Below, piece after piece: positions 17,149 to 26,560 of a stretch of 64,000 nucleotides of DNA. How positions within the stretch are numbered: position 1 is the first letter of the stretch; each line of letters opens with the position of its first letter. The position numbers and the translations under genes were made by a program. The DNA is from Phycisphaerales bacterium (GTDB taxonomy: Bacteria > Planctomycetota > Phycisphaerae > Phycisphaerales > UBA1924), in contig CAJPFG010000001.1 of NCBI GenBank assembly GCA_905339235.1, positions 124,001-188,000 of the forward strand, in the 5' to 3' direction. Under the pieces are notes generated by a model. The model made no database searches, was not told the origin of the DNA, and saw only the letters and a program-made list of their open reading frames with translations.

Positions 17149-19710
17149 CTACGGGCACGGTGCCCCGTTCACTCCCTGCTCCACGGCCTCGATGTCAAAT
17201 CCGTTGACTGTCCCGTCACGGTTGTAGTCCGGCTCCGCCTGGCAGAAGTTCGACACGTCCCCGTTCACGGCCTGCTCCATCGCCTCGATATCAAACCCGT
17301 TCACGCTCCCATCGCAGTTCACGTCCGGGTCGCACGACGGGGCCTCGCACTCATCCGGCACGCCGTTCCCGTTGCCGTCCGTGCTCGCCTGCGGAAGATT
17401 CAGGAACAGGAAGTGGCCCCATGAGTTCTCCGGCGAGATCAGGACATCCTGTCGCCCGTCGTTGTTCGCGTCGGCCACGACCATCCCCCGCGCGTTGGAA
17501 TCGTACAGGTGAAGGAACATCGACTGCGCGAACGTGCCCGTGCCGCCGTTGATGAACGCGATGCCCGTCGTCGCCCGCCCGTACAGATCCGGCACTCCGT
17601 CGAGATCGATATCCGCGACACCGAGCATGCTGGCCGCGTACGGCGCGGCGGCGATGGAGGTCGAAGGCAGGTTCCCATCCCCGGGATTGCGGAACAGCCG
17701 GAGTGTGGCCGCGGACACCACCACGTCGTTGTCGCCATCCACGTCGAAGTCCGCCACCGCGATCGCACCGATGGCCGGATTGAGCGGCGTGCCCGTGATC
17801 ACGATCTCACGACGGGGCGCAAAGGTCCCGTCCCCGTTGTTCATCAGGATCTCAAAGAACCCGTTGCGGTGCCCGGTGAAGATCTCCGGCGCGCCGTCCC
17901 CGTTGATGTCTCCCGCCCCGATCGACTCATCCTCCGCGACCACCGTGTACTCGGCGTATGCGCCGAAGCGCCCCGCGTTGTCGCCCATGCTTACCCGCAC
18001 GGTGGACGGGTGCCCGGGCCATACCCACGCCAGGTCCAGCGCGCCGTCCCGGTTGAAGTCTTCCACCGCCAGCCGCAGGCCGAACGGCTGGATCGGCGAA
18101 CTGATCACCGGCTGAAACGTGCCGTCGCCGTTGCCCAGCCGCACGTCGCACCGCCCGCTGACCGTCAGCAAGTCCTGCTTCCCGTCGGAGTTCAAGTCCC
18201 GCGTGACCGTGAACGACTGCACTGCGAATGAAGTATCGATCGGCGTGGGCGAAAAGCGCGTATTGCCGATCCCGGCGTAGACCCCGAACGTGATCACCGA
18301 CCCCGACTGGTTGGTCCGCAACGCGCCCAGGTCCGTGACTCCATCGCCTGTGAAGTCCGCCAGGAGAGGGTTGCCCGGGTACGTGTCCGGCCTCAGGTGC
18401 ACGGGCGCCTCAAAGCGCAGTCCTCCCTGATTCACCAGGATCGAGAACGTTCGTCCCGAATCGTTCGCCGAGACGAGGTCCGGCCTGCCGTCGCCCGAAA
18501 AGTCCGCGGCCTCAAGGTACAACCCGCCGTACCGCGCCGTCGCGAAGTTCTGCTGGAACCGGAAGAGCCCGTTCACGTTCCGGTAGATCCCAGCGATATT
18601 CATGTCGGGGTCGCCCCACGCGATGTCATCCCACCCGTCGCCGTCCAGGTCCGTCACCAGCACATCCCGCGCGTCCGACTCGATGCTTATCCCACCGAAC
18701 GTCTGTCCGAGCGTGAACGTCCCCGATCCGTTGTTGTGGTGGATCGACAGCACGTTGCTCAGTTTCGAGGACGTGATCAGGTCCAGGTCGCCGTCGTGAT
18801 CGACATCGCGCAGCGCCACCGCCTGCGGCCTCGCCTGATAGTTATACGGCGGCGCGCCACTTGGCATCGTGATCGTCGCGTGCGTCACAAACACCGCGTT
18901 CCCCGTGTTCCTCAGCAGCGACACCGTCCCGCTCGCCGACGCCGGCACCGCGGCGTAGTACTCGTTCGCCACGGCCAGGTCCGCCAGTCCGTCTCCCGTG
19001 AAATCGCCGATCGCAACCTCGCGCGGCTGGAAATCAACCGTGTACGTGCCCCGCGCGCCGAACGTCCCGTTCCCGTTGTTCCGCCACACGTTGACCTTGT
19101 TCGTTCCCCACGAAGTGGCCGCGATGTCGATGTCCAGGTCGCCGTCCAGGTCGCCGACAGCAATCCCGACGGTGCCGTTGTTGGAGACATCGCCCGCAAG
19201 GGTCACGGCCGGAGCGAACGTCCCCGGCCCGGTCGCCCGGATCACGTACACCCGGTTGTACGAAGAGTCGCCCGCGATGAGATCCGGCCGCCCGTCGCCG
19301 TTGAGGTCCGCGCTCTTCAGCACCGTCGGCCTCGCCTCGGGAAACGGGATTTCCGACGCAAACCGCAGCCCCGGCCCGCCGTCGTTGCGCCAGAGCGCGA
19401 TGTTCCCGAAGTTCGTGCTCGTGAAGGCGCACAGCGCCAGGTCCGAGCGGCCGTCGCCGTCGAAGTCCAGGGGGCACACGTCCCACACGTTGTTCTGAAA
19501 CTGCACCAGCCCGTTCAAGTGCTCGATCGCGTTGGAGAAGTGGGGGCGCCGAATGTCGATCGAGTCCAGCACCCCGTTCCGATTGCAATCCGCCGCGCCA
19601 TTGCGGATCTCCAGCGAATCCTGCTGAACGTTCCCGTTGAGATCCTGGGCCCGGGCGTTCGCCGACGCGACGGCCACCGCCGCGATGAATACACGAGTGC
19701 AACAGTGCAT
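17149..19710 (-). CDS. Secreted FG-GAP/VCBS-repeat protein with dockerin-like C terminus
   Basis: The product has 853 residues from ATG 19710, with GGGAG upstream and a signal peptide ending near ANARA. The body is made of many FG-GAP/VCBS-like units carrying the calcium-type pattern D-x-D-G-D/x-D-L (for example DFDGDGRSDL, DLNGDGRPDL, DFTGDGLADL and DINGDGAPEIF), which predicts a beta-propeller-like extracellular fold. The last 60 residues hold two EF-hand-type loops (DPDVNCDGSVNGFDIEAMEQ and DYNRDGTVNGFDIEAVEQ), a dockerin-like module. The same module ends the next protein. An extracellular binding or surface-attachment role is inferred. Confidence 0.9.
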   Translation of the reverse strand: MHCCTRVFIAAVAVASANARAQDLNGNVQQDSLEIRNGAADCNRNGVLDSIDIRRPHFSNAIEHLNGLVQFQNNVWDVCPLDFDGDGRSDLALCAFTSTNFGNIALWRNDGGPGLRFASEIPFPEARPTVLKSADLNGDGRPDLIAGDSSYNRVYVIRATGPGTFAPAVTLAGDVSNNGTVGIAVGDLDGDLDIDIAATSWGTNKVNVWRNNGNGTFGARGTYTVDFQPREVAIGDFTGDGLADLAVANEYYAAVPASASGTVSLLRNTGNAVFVTHATITMPSGAPPYNYQARPQAVALRDVDHDGDLDLITSSKLSNVLSIHHNNGSGTFTLGQTFGGISIESDARDVLVTDLDGDGWDDIAWGDPDMNIAGIYRNVNGLFRFQQNFATARYGGLYLEAADFSGDGRPDLVSANDSGRTFSILVNQGGLRFEAPVHLRPDTYPGNPLLADFTGDGVTDLGALRTNQSGSVITFGVYAGIGNTRFSPTPIDTSFAVQSFTVTRDLNSDGKQDLLTVSGRCDVRLGNGDGTFQPVISSPIQPFGLRLAVEDFNRDGALDLAWVWPGHPSTVRVSMGDNAGRFGAYAEYTVVAEDESIGAGDINGDGAPEIFTGHRNGFFEILMNNGDGTFAPRREIVITGTPLNPAIGAIAVADFDVDGDNDVVVSAATLRLFRNPGDGNLPSTSIAAAPYAASMLGVADIDLDGVPDLYGRATTGIAFINGGTGTFAQSMFLHLYDSNARGMVVADANNDGRQDVLISPENSWGHFLFLNLPQASTDGNGNGVPDECEAPSCDPDVNCDGSVNGFDIEAMEQAVNGDVSNFCQAEPDYNRDGTVNGFDIEAVEQGVNGAPCP
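17152..17334 (-). repeat. Dockerin-like C-terminal module, copy 1
   Basis: About 60 codons encode two Asp/Asn-rich calcium loops followed by NGFDIEA. Nearly identical to the module at 19812-19994, with only about seven residue differences. Confidence 0.85.
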
Positions 19711-19808
19711 GATGGACTCCCTTGGAAGCGGCGTCGCCGCACCCGAGAATCCATGCGATATTCGGACCACTCACCAGTCAGAACCTGCGCCCCGGGGTTC
19801 CCGCGGAG

Positions 19809-22034
19809 TCACGGGCACGGCGCCCCATTCACGCCCTGTTCCACCGCTTCCACATCGAACCCGTTGACCGCGCCGTCGTGGTTGTAGTCCGGATCGGCCT
19901 GGCAGAAGTTCGACATATCCCCGTTCACAGCCTGCTCCATCGCCTCGATGTCAAAGCCGTTCACGCTGCCGTCGCAGTTCACGTCGGGATCGCATGTCGG
20001 CGCGGGCGGGGTGATGTTCCCCACGTACAGCACCACGTTGTACCCCTCATCCACGCTGGCCGCGTTCGAGCCCGGCTGGGTCGGGTCCTCGTACAGCCCG
20101 TCCTGGTTGACGTCATACACGACCCTGGTCGTAAGCACCAGGCCCCCGAGATTCGCCGGATCCGCCGGTTGCAGCAGCGCGGGGTTCACGTTGTTCCAGG
20201 CGTTGCCCGCCACGCTCCCGGACCAAAGTGCCGCCGACGAAACCGAATCGCTGTCCGCAAGGTTGATTCCCGTCACCCGATAGTTCCGTGCCGAGTTCTG
20301 TCCGGCGAAGGTCTGCCCCACCCGGAACAGCAACTCGAGTTTGTAGCAGAACGTCGCGGGGTCCAGCACCGCGCGGAATACCCCGAGGTCAAAGTCATTC
20401 ACCACCGCCGCCCCAGTCCACCGCTTGAGCGACGCCGACGCGATGAAGTAGATGTTCCCTCCCGCGTCAAACGCCGGCGACGACATCGACGGACCCGCGT
20501 ACCCCAGAGATGTCTCGGTCAGCGCCGCCAGCCGCCCGATCGGCGCATCCAGACCGTTCACGACGCCGTCTCCTTCTCCGGCATCCCCCGAACCCGGCGC
20601 CCCATCCGAGCCGTAATCACCCAGGATGTCCTTGCCGTCCAGCGCCGCCGAATCCACCCACGCCGCCGCCGTCCATACGGCCGTCGAGTTCGGATTGGTC
20701 GGATCAAAGCGCGCCGCCGCGATCGCGTTGTACGGATTCGCCGGGTTCGGCGTGGCGCCCTGGTACAGCACCGCCGCGGCCAGCCCCATCCCCAGGGCAT
20801 CGCGCCCGACCGCCGCGGGCCCAACCCCGCCGCGGAATGTCGTCTGGCTGTCGTACCCGCGGAATCCACCCCCCGACATCGGCCACCCGAACGCATCGCA
20901 CGTGTCCGCAATCGTCGCCGGGATCGTCAGCGTTCGTGCCGCCACAACCGTCCCGCCGCTCGAAAGGCCGAACACGCTGATCGAGTCCGCCTTTCCCGAG
21001 CCCCCCGTGCTCCGGGACAGCACCGCCCCGGTGCCGACCGACCCGGAGAACACAATCGCGGATGAAAACGTCGCGCTCCCCCGATGATCCATGGTCCCCG
21101 GCCGATGCCCCGCCGTATTCGTCACAACCAGCGGCGAAGTCTCCGCTCTCATCAGTCCCATGAAGTCCGCGCCAAGCAGGACGCTCCGCCCCGCGAGGTC
21201 CGCCGGAATCGCCGTCGGCGCGGCCTGCGTCGCTCCGTCACGCTGAAGCACCCAGTCCACCGCCGCGCTGTTCCCCCCACCCGCATTGTCGATCAGGTTC
21301 ACCGAGGTGCTCCGCGAGGGAAGCCGCACGCGGAAATAGTTGTCCCCCTGCAGCAGGCTCGTCGTTGTTCCCGCCGAGTTGAACGAGTCCGCCCGGATGC
21401 ACAGGTTGCCGTCGGCGTCGATCGACCCCACCCCGAACTGCGACCGGTCCAGTTGGGTGGGCGCACTGCTGTTCTGCGCCCCGATCACCCGCGTCACAAA
21501 CAGCCGCGTCGGCAGCGCCGGGTCAAACGCCACCTGCGCCCCGTACGCGATGTTCGCGAAGTACAGCGTGGTTCCCGACAGTTGCTCGTCCACATCCATC
21601 GCGGCCACGCCGAACAGCGTCACCGGGCCGTTGGGAGAGAGAATGGTGTTCAGAGCCGTGTTGTTCTCGGTGGTGTGCAGCCCGCCGCCCGCCTGCGTCC
21701 ATCTCGCGAACGTGGACGCCGGATACGACGCCCCGGTTCGGGCTGACGTGCTGATCGTCGCCGACAAGTTGGCCGCGTTGAATCTCGCGCTGCTAATCCG
21801 CGACGCCTTCATCAGCGGCGCCGCCCCGAACGGCGTGCCCCACGACCCCTGGAACGCAGCGAGGTCCACGACAAACGAAACCCGGGCCGCCGACGCCGTC
21901 CACGGCGCTAACGAGTCGCCGGGCAACCCGTTGCCCCCGTTGGCGTTCCGCGAAACACTGTCCTGCCCCATCGCCGCCCCGGCCAGCATGGCCAAGGTGA
22001 GCACCGCTTGTACCGGTCGGTAGTTCACGCGCAT
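19809..22034 (-). CDS. Large secreted protein with dockerin-like C terminus
   Basis: The product has 741 residues. ATG 22034 is preceded by GGAGCGGAGAG and begins a signal peptide ending near GAAMGQ. The body of about 660 residues is Gly/Ala/Thr/Asn-rich and predicted beta-strand; I recognise no enzyme motif. The C-terminal 60 residues are the same dockerin-like module as in the upstream-lying neighbour. It is transcribed toward that neighbour, with 98 bases between them, so the two may be co-transcribed. A role as an extracellular or surface-bound protein is inferred from the export signal and the shared module. Confidence 0.85.
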   Translation of the reverse strand: MRVNYRPVQAVLTLAMLAGAAMGQDSVSRNANGGNGLPGDSLAPWTASAARVSFVVDLAAFQGSWGTPFGAAPLMKASRISSARFNAANLSATISTSARTGASYPASTFARWTQAGGGLHTTENNTALNTILSPNGPVTLFGVAAMDVDEQLSGTTLYFANIAYGAQVAFDPALPTRLFVTRVIGAQNSSAPTQLDRSQFGVGSIDADGNLCIRADSFNSAGTTTSLLQGDNYFRVRLPSRSTSVNLIDNAGGGNSAAVDWVLQRDGATQAAPTAIPADLAGRSVLLGADFMGLMRAETSPLVVTNTAGHRPGTMDHRGSATFSSAIVFSGSVGTGAVLSRSTGGSGKADSISVFGLSSGGTVVAARTLTIPATIADTCDAFGWPMSGGGFRGYDSQTTFRGGVGPAAVGRDALGMGLAAAVLYQGATPNPANPYNAIAAARFDPTNPNSTAVWTAAAWVDSAALDGKDILGDYGSDGAPGSGDAGEGDGVVNGLDAPIGRLAALTETSLGYAGPSMSSPAFDAGGNIYFIASASLKRWTGAAVVNDFDLGVFRAVLDPATFCYKLELLFRVGQTFAGQNSARNYRVTGINLADSDSVSSAALWSGSVAGNAWNNVNPALLQPADPANLGGLVLTTRVVYDVNQDGLYEDPTQPGSNAASVDEGYNVVLYVGNITPPAPTCDPDVNCDGSVNGFDIEAMEQAVNGDMSNFCQADPDYNHDGAVNGFDVEAVEQGVNGAPCP
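19812..19994 (-). repeat. Dockerin-like C-terminal module, copy 2
   Basis: Second copy of the 60-residue double EF-hand-type module that also ends the protein encoded at 17149-19710. The DNA is also closely similar, which suggests recent duplication or gene conversion of the module alone. Confidence 0.85.
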
Positions 22035-22289
22035 CTCTCCGCTCCGATGATTAATCCCCGGACTTCCACAGTCTATCGGCCGGCGGACTCAAAGGAAGCA
22101 CAAACCACGGAGCCTCGGCCTCCCTAACCTGCGCGGTTTCCGATATCCCAGTTCCCCGTCATCGGCGGCCAATTCATTTTCGGGCCCGCAATAAGCCCAG
22201 CCCCAGAATCCCGTGACTCCCCGCGCCGCCGGGCCTTTGATGCGGTACATTCCCGCTCCGGAGACCGGTCCCAGCCCCTGGAGCCCCTC

Positions 22290-24020
22290 GTGCCCGACAA
22301 GCCCCGCGTCGCCTATTTCTCGATGGAAATCGCCCTGGACCCCGCGATCCCTACCTACAGCGGCGGACTGGGAATCCTCGCCGGCGACACGCTCCGGGCC
22401 GCCGCGGACCTCGCCCTGCCGGTGGTCGGCGTCACCCTTCTCCACCGCACCGGCTACTTCTTTCAGAAGATCGACGAGGAAGGCCGCCAGACCGAGAGCC
22501 CCGTCCGGTGGGTGCCCGAGGGTCACCTCGAGCGCACCGCGGCCCAAGCCTCAGTCTCCATCGAAGGCCGCGAGGTCCACCTCTCCGCCTGGCGATACAC
22601 CGTCAAAGGTCCGGCCGGCGGCGCCGTCCCCGTCTACCTCATCGACGCCCACTCCGACCTCAACGACGCCGGCGACCGCCACCTCACCGACTCGCTCTAC
22701 GGCGGCGACCAGCGATATCGCCTTGCCCAGGAAATCGTCCTCGGCATCGGAGGAGTGCGCATTCTGCGCTCTCTTGGATTCACCGACCTCGACCGCTACC
22801 ACATGAACGAGGGCCACGCCGCCCTCCTCACCGCCGAACTCCTTCGCGAGCGCGCTCTGGAACTGGGCGCGGGCATCGACTCCGAAGTCGCGGCCAGGCT
22901 CGTCCGGGAGCAGTGCACCTTCACCACCCACACTCCGCTCGCCGCGGGCCACGACCGGTTCCCCATCGATCTCGTGCGCGCTGTTGCGGGCGAGCGCCAG
23001 GTCATCGCCCGCAGCCCGTTCTTCATCAAGGACGGCCTGCTCGACACCACCCACACCGCCCTCGCCCTCTCGCGCTACGCCAACGCCGTGTCCAGGCGCC
23101 ATGCCGAAGTATCCCGCCGCCTCTTCCCCGGCAGCACCATCGACTCCATCACCAACGGCGTGCACCCGGCGACCTGGGTCTGCCAGCCCATGGCCGCGCT
23201 CCTTGACCGCGCCGCGCCCGGATGGCGCACCGATGGCGCGGCCCTCTCCGAAGTCTCGCAAACCCCCGACCCCGTTCTCTGGGGCGCCCACGTCTCCGCC
23301 AAGCGCGCCCTCATCCGCCGCATTGACCGCGACGCCAACGCCGGGCTAGTCGAAGACGCCTTCACGATCGGCGTCGCCCGCCGCTGCACGCCCTACAAAC
23401 GCCTTGATCTCATCCTGAGCGATGCCAGCCGCCTCCGGGCCATCGCCGCCGAGTACGGGCCCGTCCAGGTCGTCTTTGCCGGCAAGGCCCACCCCCGCGA
23501 CGGCGGCGGCAAGGAGATGATCGAGCGTCTCAACGCCGCCTCGCGCGCTTCTTCGCCCCCCGTCCGCATCGCCTTTATCCCCGGCTACGACATGGAACTT
23601 GCCGCGGCCATGGTCGCCGGCTGCGACCTGTGGATCAACGTCCCGCAGCGCCCTCTCGAAGCCTCCGGCACCAGCGGCATGAAGGCCGCGATGAACGCCG
23701 TGCCGTCCCTCTCCGTCCTCGACGGCTGGTGGATCGAGGGTTGCGAAGAAGGCGTCACGGGCTGGGCCGTGGGCGAGGATCATCCCCCCATCGACTACCA
23801 CGAAGAATGGCGCCAGGACGCCGAAGCGCTCTACGACAAACTCGGGCGCGTGATCCTCCCCATGTTCTACAAAGACCGCCCCGCCTGGATCAAGGTCATG
23901 CGCGGCGCCATTTCCCGCAACGGCCCCAGGTTCTGCACCCAGCGCATGATGCGGGAATACGCCGCGAAGGCCTACGACCTGCCCGGACCGGCGAGTCTTC
24001 CCGGTAACGTTGGCGGATGA
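22290..24020 (+). CDS. glgP: Alpha-glucan (glycogen/maltodextrin) phosphorylase, GT35 family
   Basis: The product has 576 residues. GTG 22290 has GGAG six bases upstream. It belongs to the short, bacterial form of the family (full glycogen phosphorylases have about 800 residues). It releases glucose 1-phosphate from alpha-1,4-glucans with pyridoxal phosphate. The N terminus AYFSMEIAL...TYSGGLGILAGD, the central YHMNEGHAALL and FTTHTP, and the PLP-lysine region EASGTSGMKAAMNAV are all present. No glycogen synthase is in the window. The 3' end overlaps the convergent YcxB-like gene by 49 bases. Confidence 0.93.
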   Translation: MPDKPRVAYFSMEIALDPAIPTYSGGLGILAGDTLRAAADLALPVVGVTLLHRTGYFFQKIDEEGRQTESPVRWVPEGHLERTAAQASVSIEGREVHLSAWRYTVKGPAGGAVPVYLIDAHSDLNDAGDRHLTDSLYGGDQRYRLAQEIVLGIGGVRILRSLGFTDLDRYHMNEGHAALLTAELLRERALELGAGIDSEVAARLVREQCTFTTHTPLAAGHDRFPIDLVRAVAGERQVIARSPFFIKDGLLDTTHTALALSRYANAVSRRHAEVSRRLFPGSTIDSITNGVHPATWVCQPMAALLDRAAPGWRTDGAALSEVSQTPDPVLWGAHVSAKRALIRRIDRDANAGLVEDAFTIGVARRCTPYKRLDLILSDASRLRAIAAEYGPVQVVFAGKAHPRDGGGKEMIERLNAASRASSPPVRIAFIPGYDMELAAAMVAGCDLWINVPQRPLEASGTSGMKAAMNAVPSLSVLDGWWIEGCEEGVTGWAVGEDHPPIDYHEEWRQDAEALYDKLGRVILPMFYKDRPAWIKVMRGAISRNGPRFCTQRMMREYAAKAYDLPGPASLPGNVGG

Positions 24021-24592
24021 GCCCCCAAGACCATCATGCGAAGTCGAGTGGCTTCGGCCGCGAACCGGGCTGCCTCTGCCTGGTCGGGAAACGCCCGCAT
24101 CGGAACGGAAACCGCGCTCATCTTCGTGAGTCGGAAGACGATCGAGTCACACGTCTTCTCGACGGCCTCGACAAAGCGCCAGCGAGTGAGCCACTCGCCC
24201 CTCTCGTTGGAGCAGTGCAGACCATCCTCGCGGAGCGTGACGGTGGTTTCCAATCCGATCGGCCCGAAGTCTCCACGCTCCAGCGACTTTCGCATCGTGG
24301 ATTCGACGAGCCCCGAAGAGCGAAACACGATCTTCGTCACAAGCCCTAATACCACCCAGACACCCGCCAGGATGATCGAGGCGACTGTGACGGTAACGAA
24401 CCTGGTCAGGATGTCGCCCTTTGCCCGCATCCACACGAACGTCACGAACGCGATTGCCATGAGTGAGAGCAGCCACCAGAACCGGCGCCGGACGGCTCGG
24501 GACGCCTCGTGCGGGACGGTGGATGACTTCGTCAGCCATCGCATGACGGCAAGCTCTTCATCCACGGTCGCGGAAAACGTCACGCTCATCAT
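23972..24592 (-). CDS. YcxB-like membrane protein
   Basis: The product has 206 residues. ATG 24592 overlaps the stop of the methyltransferase gene (ATGA), a sign of translational coupling; ATG 24589 is an equal alternative. Two hydrophobic segments lie at about 40-55 and 65-85. They are followed by a small soluble domain with the YcxB pattern: GLETTVTLREDGLHCSNERGE-type strands, then W-rich WLTRWRFVEAVEKTCDSIVFRL. The function of the family is unknown. The C-terminal 16 codons overlap the end of glgP on the other strand. Confidence 0.75.
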   Translation of the reverse strand: MMSVTFSATVDEELAVMRWLTKSSTVPHEASRAVRRRFWWLLSLMAIAFVTFVWMRAKGDILTRFVTVTVASIILAGVWVVLGLVTKIVFRSSGLVESTMRKSLERGDFGPIGLETTVTLREDGLHCSNERGEWLTRWRFVEAVEKTCDSIVFRLTKMSAVSVPMRAFPDQAEAARFAAEATRLRMMVLGAHPPTLPGRLAGPGRS

Positions 24593-25428
24593 GACCTTGC
24601 CGCCCCGCGTGGCTCGTCCGCTGCTTCCTTCTTCATGATGAGCAGATAATTGAACCCCCGCAGAAAGAAGTTCCCCTCCTCCGCGGCCTTCCTCCAGTTG
24701 CCCCGTTCCAGTTTCCGGTTACCCCGCACCACGCACACGATGTCCACCGGCTTCAGCCGCTGCGACAGCCGCGCGAACAACTCGAACCCGATCGGCATGA
24801 ACGCCCCGCCCGGCTTGCCCTTGCGCTTGCGGAACGAATCGCTCACGTACAGCGCCATGTACCGCCGGTTCTTGAGCACGCGATCGATCTCGCCGATCAC
24901 CCGCTCCATCGCCCCGTAGTACGCCTTTCCTCCATCCTCGCCTCCGCTGTCCAACTTCCCGATGCACCGCGGGTCGTCGCTGTACTCCACGTGCGTCGAG
25001 TACGGCGGATCGATGAACACGAAGTCGGCGCTCGCGTCGGGCATCGGCACGTGCCGCGCGTCCGCCTGCCGGATGTCCTCGCGGCTGGGCGCAAGGTCAA
25101 ACCCCACGCCCCGCCGCTCCAGGTCGGCGCAGACATCCAGCGTCGTCCCGCTCCCGCACATCGGGTCCAACACCGTGTCCCCAACCCGCGTGTACCGCAT
25201 CAGGCACTGCCAGATCACCCACGAGGGCGTGGCGCCCGCGTACTCCTTGTCTCCCTGCATCGCCAGCGCGCCGCGAGCCTCCGGCGCACGCCCCTTCGAC
25301 TTCACCACTCGCCCCTGCTCATCCACCCACGAGTCGTAGTGCTGGCTGGGATACTCCCACAGCGTCGTGGGGAACACCCGCAGCGGTGGGCGCGGCGGAG
25401 GCCGGTGTTGTGGGCGTGTCGGAGGCAT
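24589..25428 (-). CDS. Orphan DNA methyltransferase (N4/N6-type)
   Basis: The product has 279 residues from ATG 25428 (GTG 25431 is adjacent and in frame). Motif I is VLDPMCGSGTT and the catalytic motif IV is DPPY, in the order I then IV, which fits the alpha/gamma classes of amino-methyltransferases. These methylate adenine N6 or cytosine N4 in DNA. No restriction endonuclease, specificity subunit or helicase is nearby, so it is either an orphan methylase or acts on another nucleic acid. It lies between the nrnA-like gene (6 bases upstream) and the YcxB-like gene (overlap), an operon of housekeeping character. Confidence 0.85.
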   Translation of the reverse strand: MPPTRPQHRPPPRPPLRVFPTTLWEYPSQHYDSWVDEQGRVVKSKGRAPEARGALAMQGDKEYAGATPSWVIWQCLMRYTRVGDTVLDPMCGSGTTLDVCADLERRGVGFDLAPSREDIRQADARHVPMPDASADFVFIDPPYSTHVEYSDDPRCIGKLDSGGEDGGKAYYGAMERVIGEIDRVLKNRRYMALYVSDSFRKRKGKPGGAFMPIGFELFARLSQRLKPVDIVCVVRGNRKLERGNWRKAAEEGNFFLRGFNYLLIMKKEAADEPRGAARS

Positions 25429-25434
25429 CACCCC

Positions 25435-26505
25435 TCATCCCTTCAGCGCGATCGAAACCAGCCTCACCACCTCGCGTTTGGCCGCGTCCATCGCCAGGCT
25501 CGGCCTCGCGCCCGCCGCCTGCACGTGCCCGCCCCCACCCAGCACCTTCGCCACCGCGTTCACATCCACGCCCACCTTGCTCCGCAGGCTCACCTTGGTC
25601 ACCGGCCCGCGCCCGCCAAACTCTCCCGGCTCCGCCTCCGTCAGCAGCGCCGTCACCAGCACCCCGCTGATCGCCTGCCCGAAATCCACGAAGCCTCCGG
25701 ACTCTCCGGGCTGCGCGTGCGCGCCGTGAAAGTCCTCGCGCGTCAGCGTCATCACCGCGATCCGGTCGTGATCGAACAACTCCAGGCTCGCCAGCGCCCT
25801 CGACAGCAACTTCAGCCGCGACACGCTCTCGCGCTGCTCCACCACCTGGTACAGCCGCACATTGTCGGCCTTCGCGTCCAGCAACTCGCCGGCCGTCTCC
25901 ATCACGCGGTGGTTCACGTTGCTGTGCCGGAACCACCCCGTGTCCGTCGCCAGCCCCAGGTACAGCATCTCCGCGACCGGCCCCGGCAACTCCGCCAGCG
26001 AGCCTTTCCCCAGCAGCAGCCGGCACAACTCCGCCACCGGCTGGCACGCCGCCGCGGCCGAAGTATCGATGTGCCGCCGCGGCGCCACCGCCGCGTTCCC
26101 CTGCACGTGATGATCGATCAGGCTCACCATCTCGTGCCGCGCCGTGATCCACTCCCGCAGCGCCTCCAGTTGGAGCCACGAGCCGGTATCGACCACGACC
26201 ACCGCGTCCAGCCCGTCAACCTCCGGCATCCCTCCAGAATCCAGCACCCGGTACGGCGTGTCCCCCGCGATATCCCGCAGCCAAGGCGGCATCGGCCCGA
26301 AGTACCACGCTTCCGCCCGGTTCGCCGGAACCCACGGCCCCCACGCCCCCGGCAAGTTCAGGGCCCGCACCAGCGCCAGCGACGATCCCACCGCATCGCC
26401 GTCGGGCTTCACGTGCGTCGTCACCACGATCCGCCGCTTGCCGCGGAGGAACTCCGCGATTTCGGCGAGGCTTGCGTTGGTTTTCCAGTCGGCCGAATCG
26501 GGCAC
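25435..26505 (-). CDS. DHH-family phosphoesterase, NrnA-like (oligoribonuclease / pAp phosphatase)
   Basis: The product has 356 residues. GTG 26505 has AGGAG seven bases upstream. The DHH domain carries THVKPDGDAVGSS near 30, an Asp in VVVVDTGSW and the signature SLIDHHVQGN. The DHHA1 domain ends with GGGGHVQAAGA, which binds the substrate phosphate. NrnA-type enzymes degrade 2-5 nt RNA and dephosphorylate 3'-phosphoadenosine 5'-phosphate using Mn2+. The exact substrate is inferred from the family. It follows ribF by 55 bases and probably has its own promoter. Confidence 0.88.
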   Translation of the reverse strand: MPDSADWKTNASLAEIAEFLRGKRRIVVTTHVKPDGDAVGSSLALVRALNLPGAWGPWVPANRAEAWYFGPMPPWLRDIAGDTPYRVLDSGGMPEVDGLDAVVVVDTGSWLQLEALREWITARHEMVSLIDHHVQGNAAVAPRRHIDTSAAAACQPVAELCRLLLGKGSLAELPGPVAEMLYLGLATDTGWFRHSNVNHRVMETAGELLDAKADNVRLYQVVEQRESVSRLKLLSRALASLELFDHDRIAVMTLTREDFHGAHAQPGESGGFVDFGQAISGVLVTALLTEAEPGEFGGRGPVTKVSLRSKVGVDVNAVAKVLGGGGHVQAAGARPSLAMDAAKREVVRLVSIALKG

Positions 26506-26529
26506 GGGCGGCTCCTGATGGTGGGGGAG

Positions 26530-26535
26530 AGCATA
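26530..26535 (-). promoter_or_regulatory. Candidate -10 box for the nrnA-like gene
   Basis: Reverse-strand TATGCT ends about 24 bases before GTG 26505, in the short gap after ribF. The predicted leader includes the AGGAG site. Confidence 0.35.
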
Positions 26536-26560
26536 TTCGCAATCGCCCCGCCGCGCCCAC

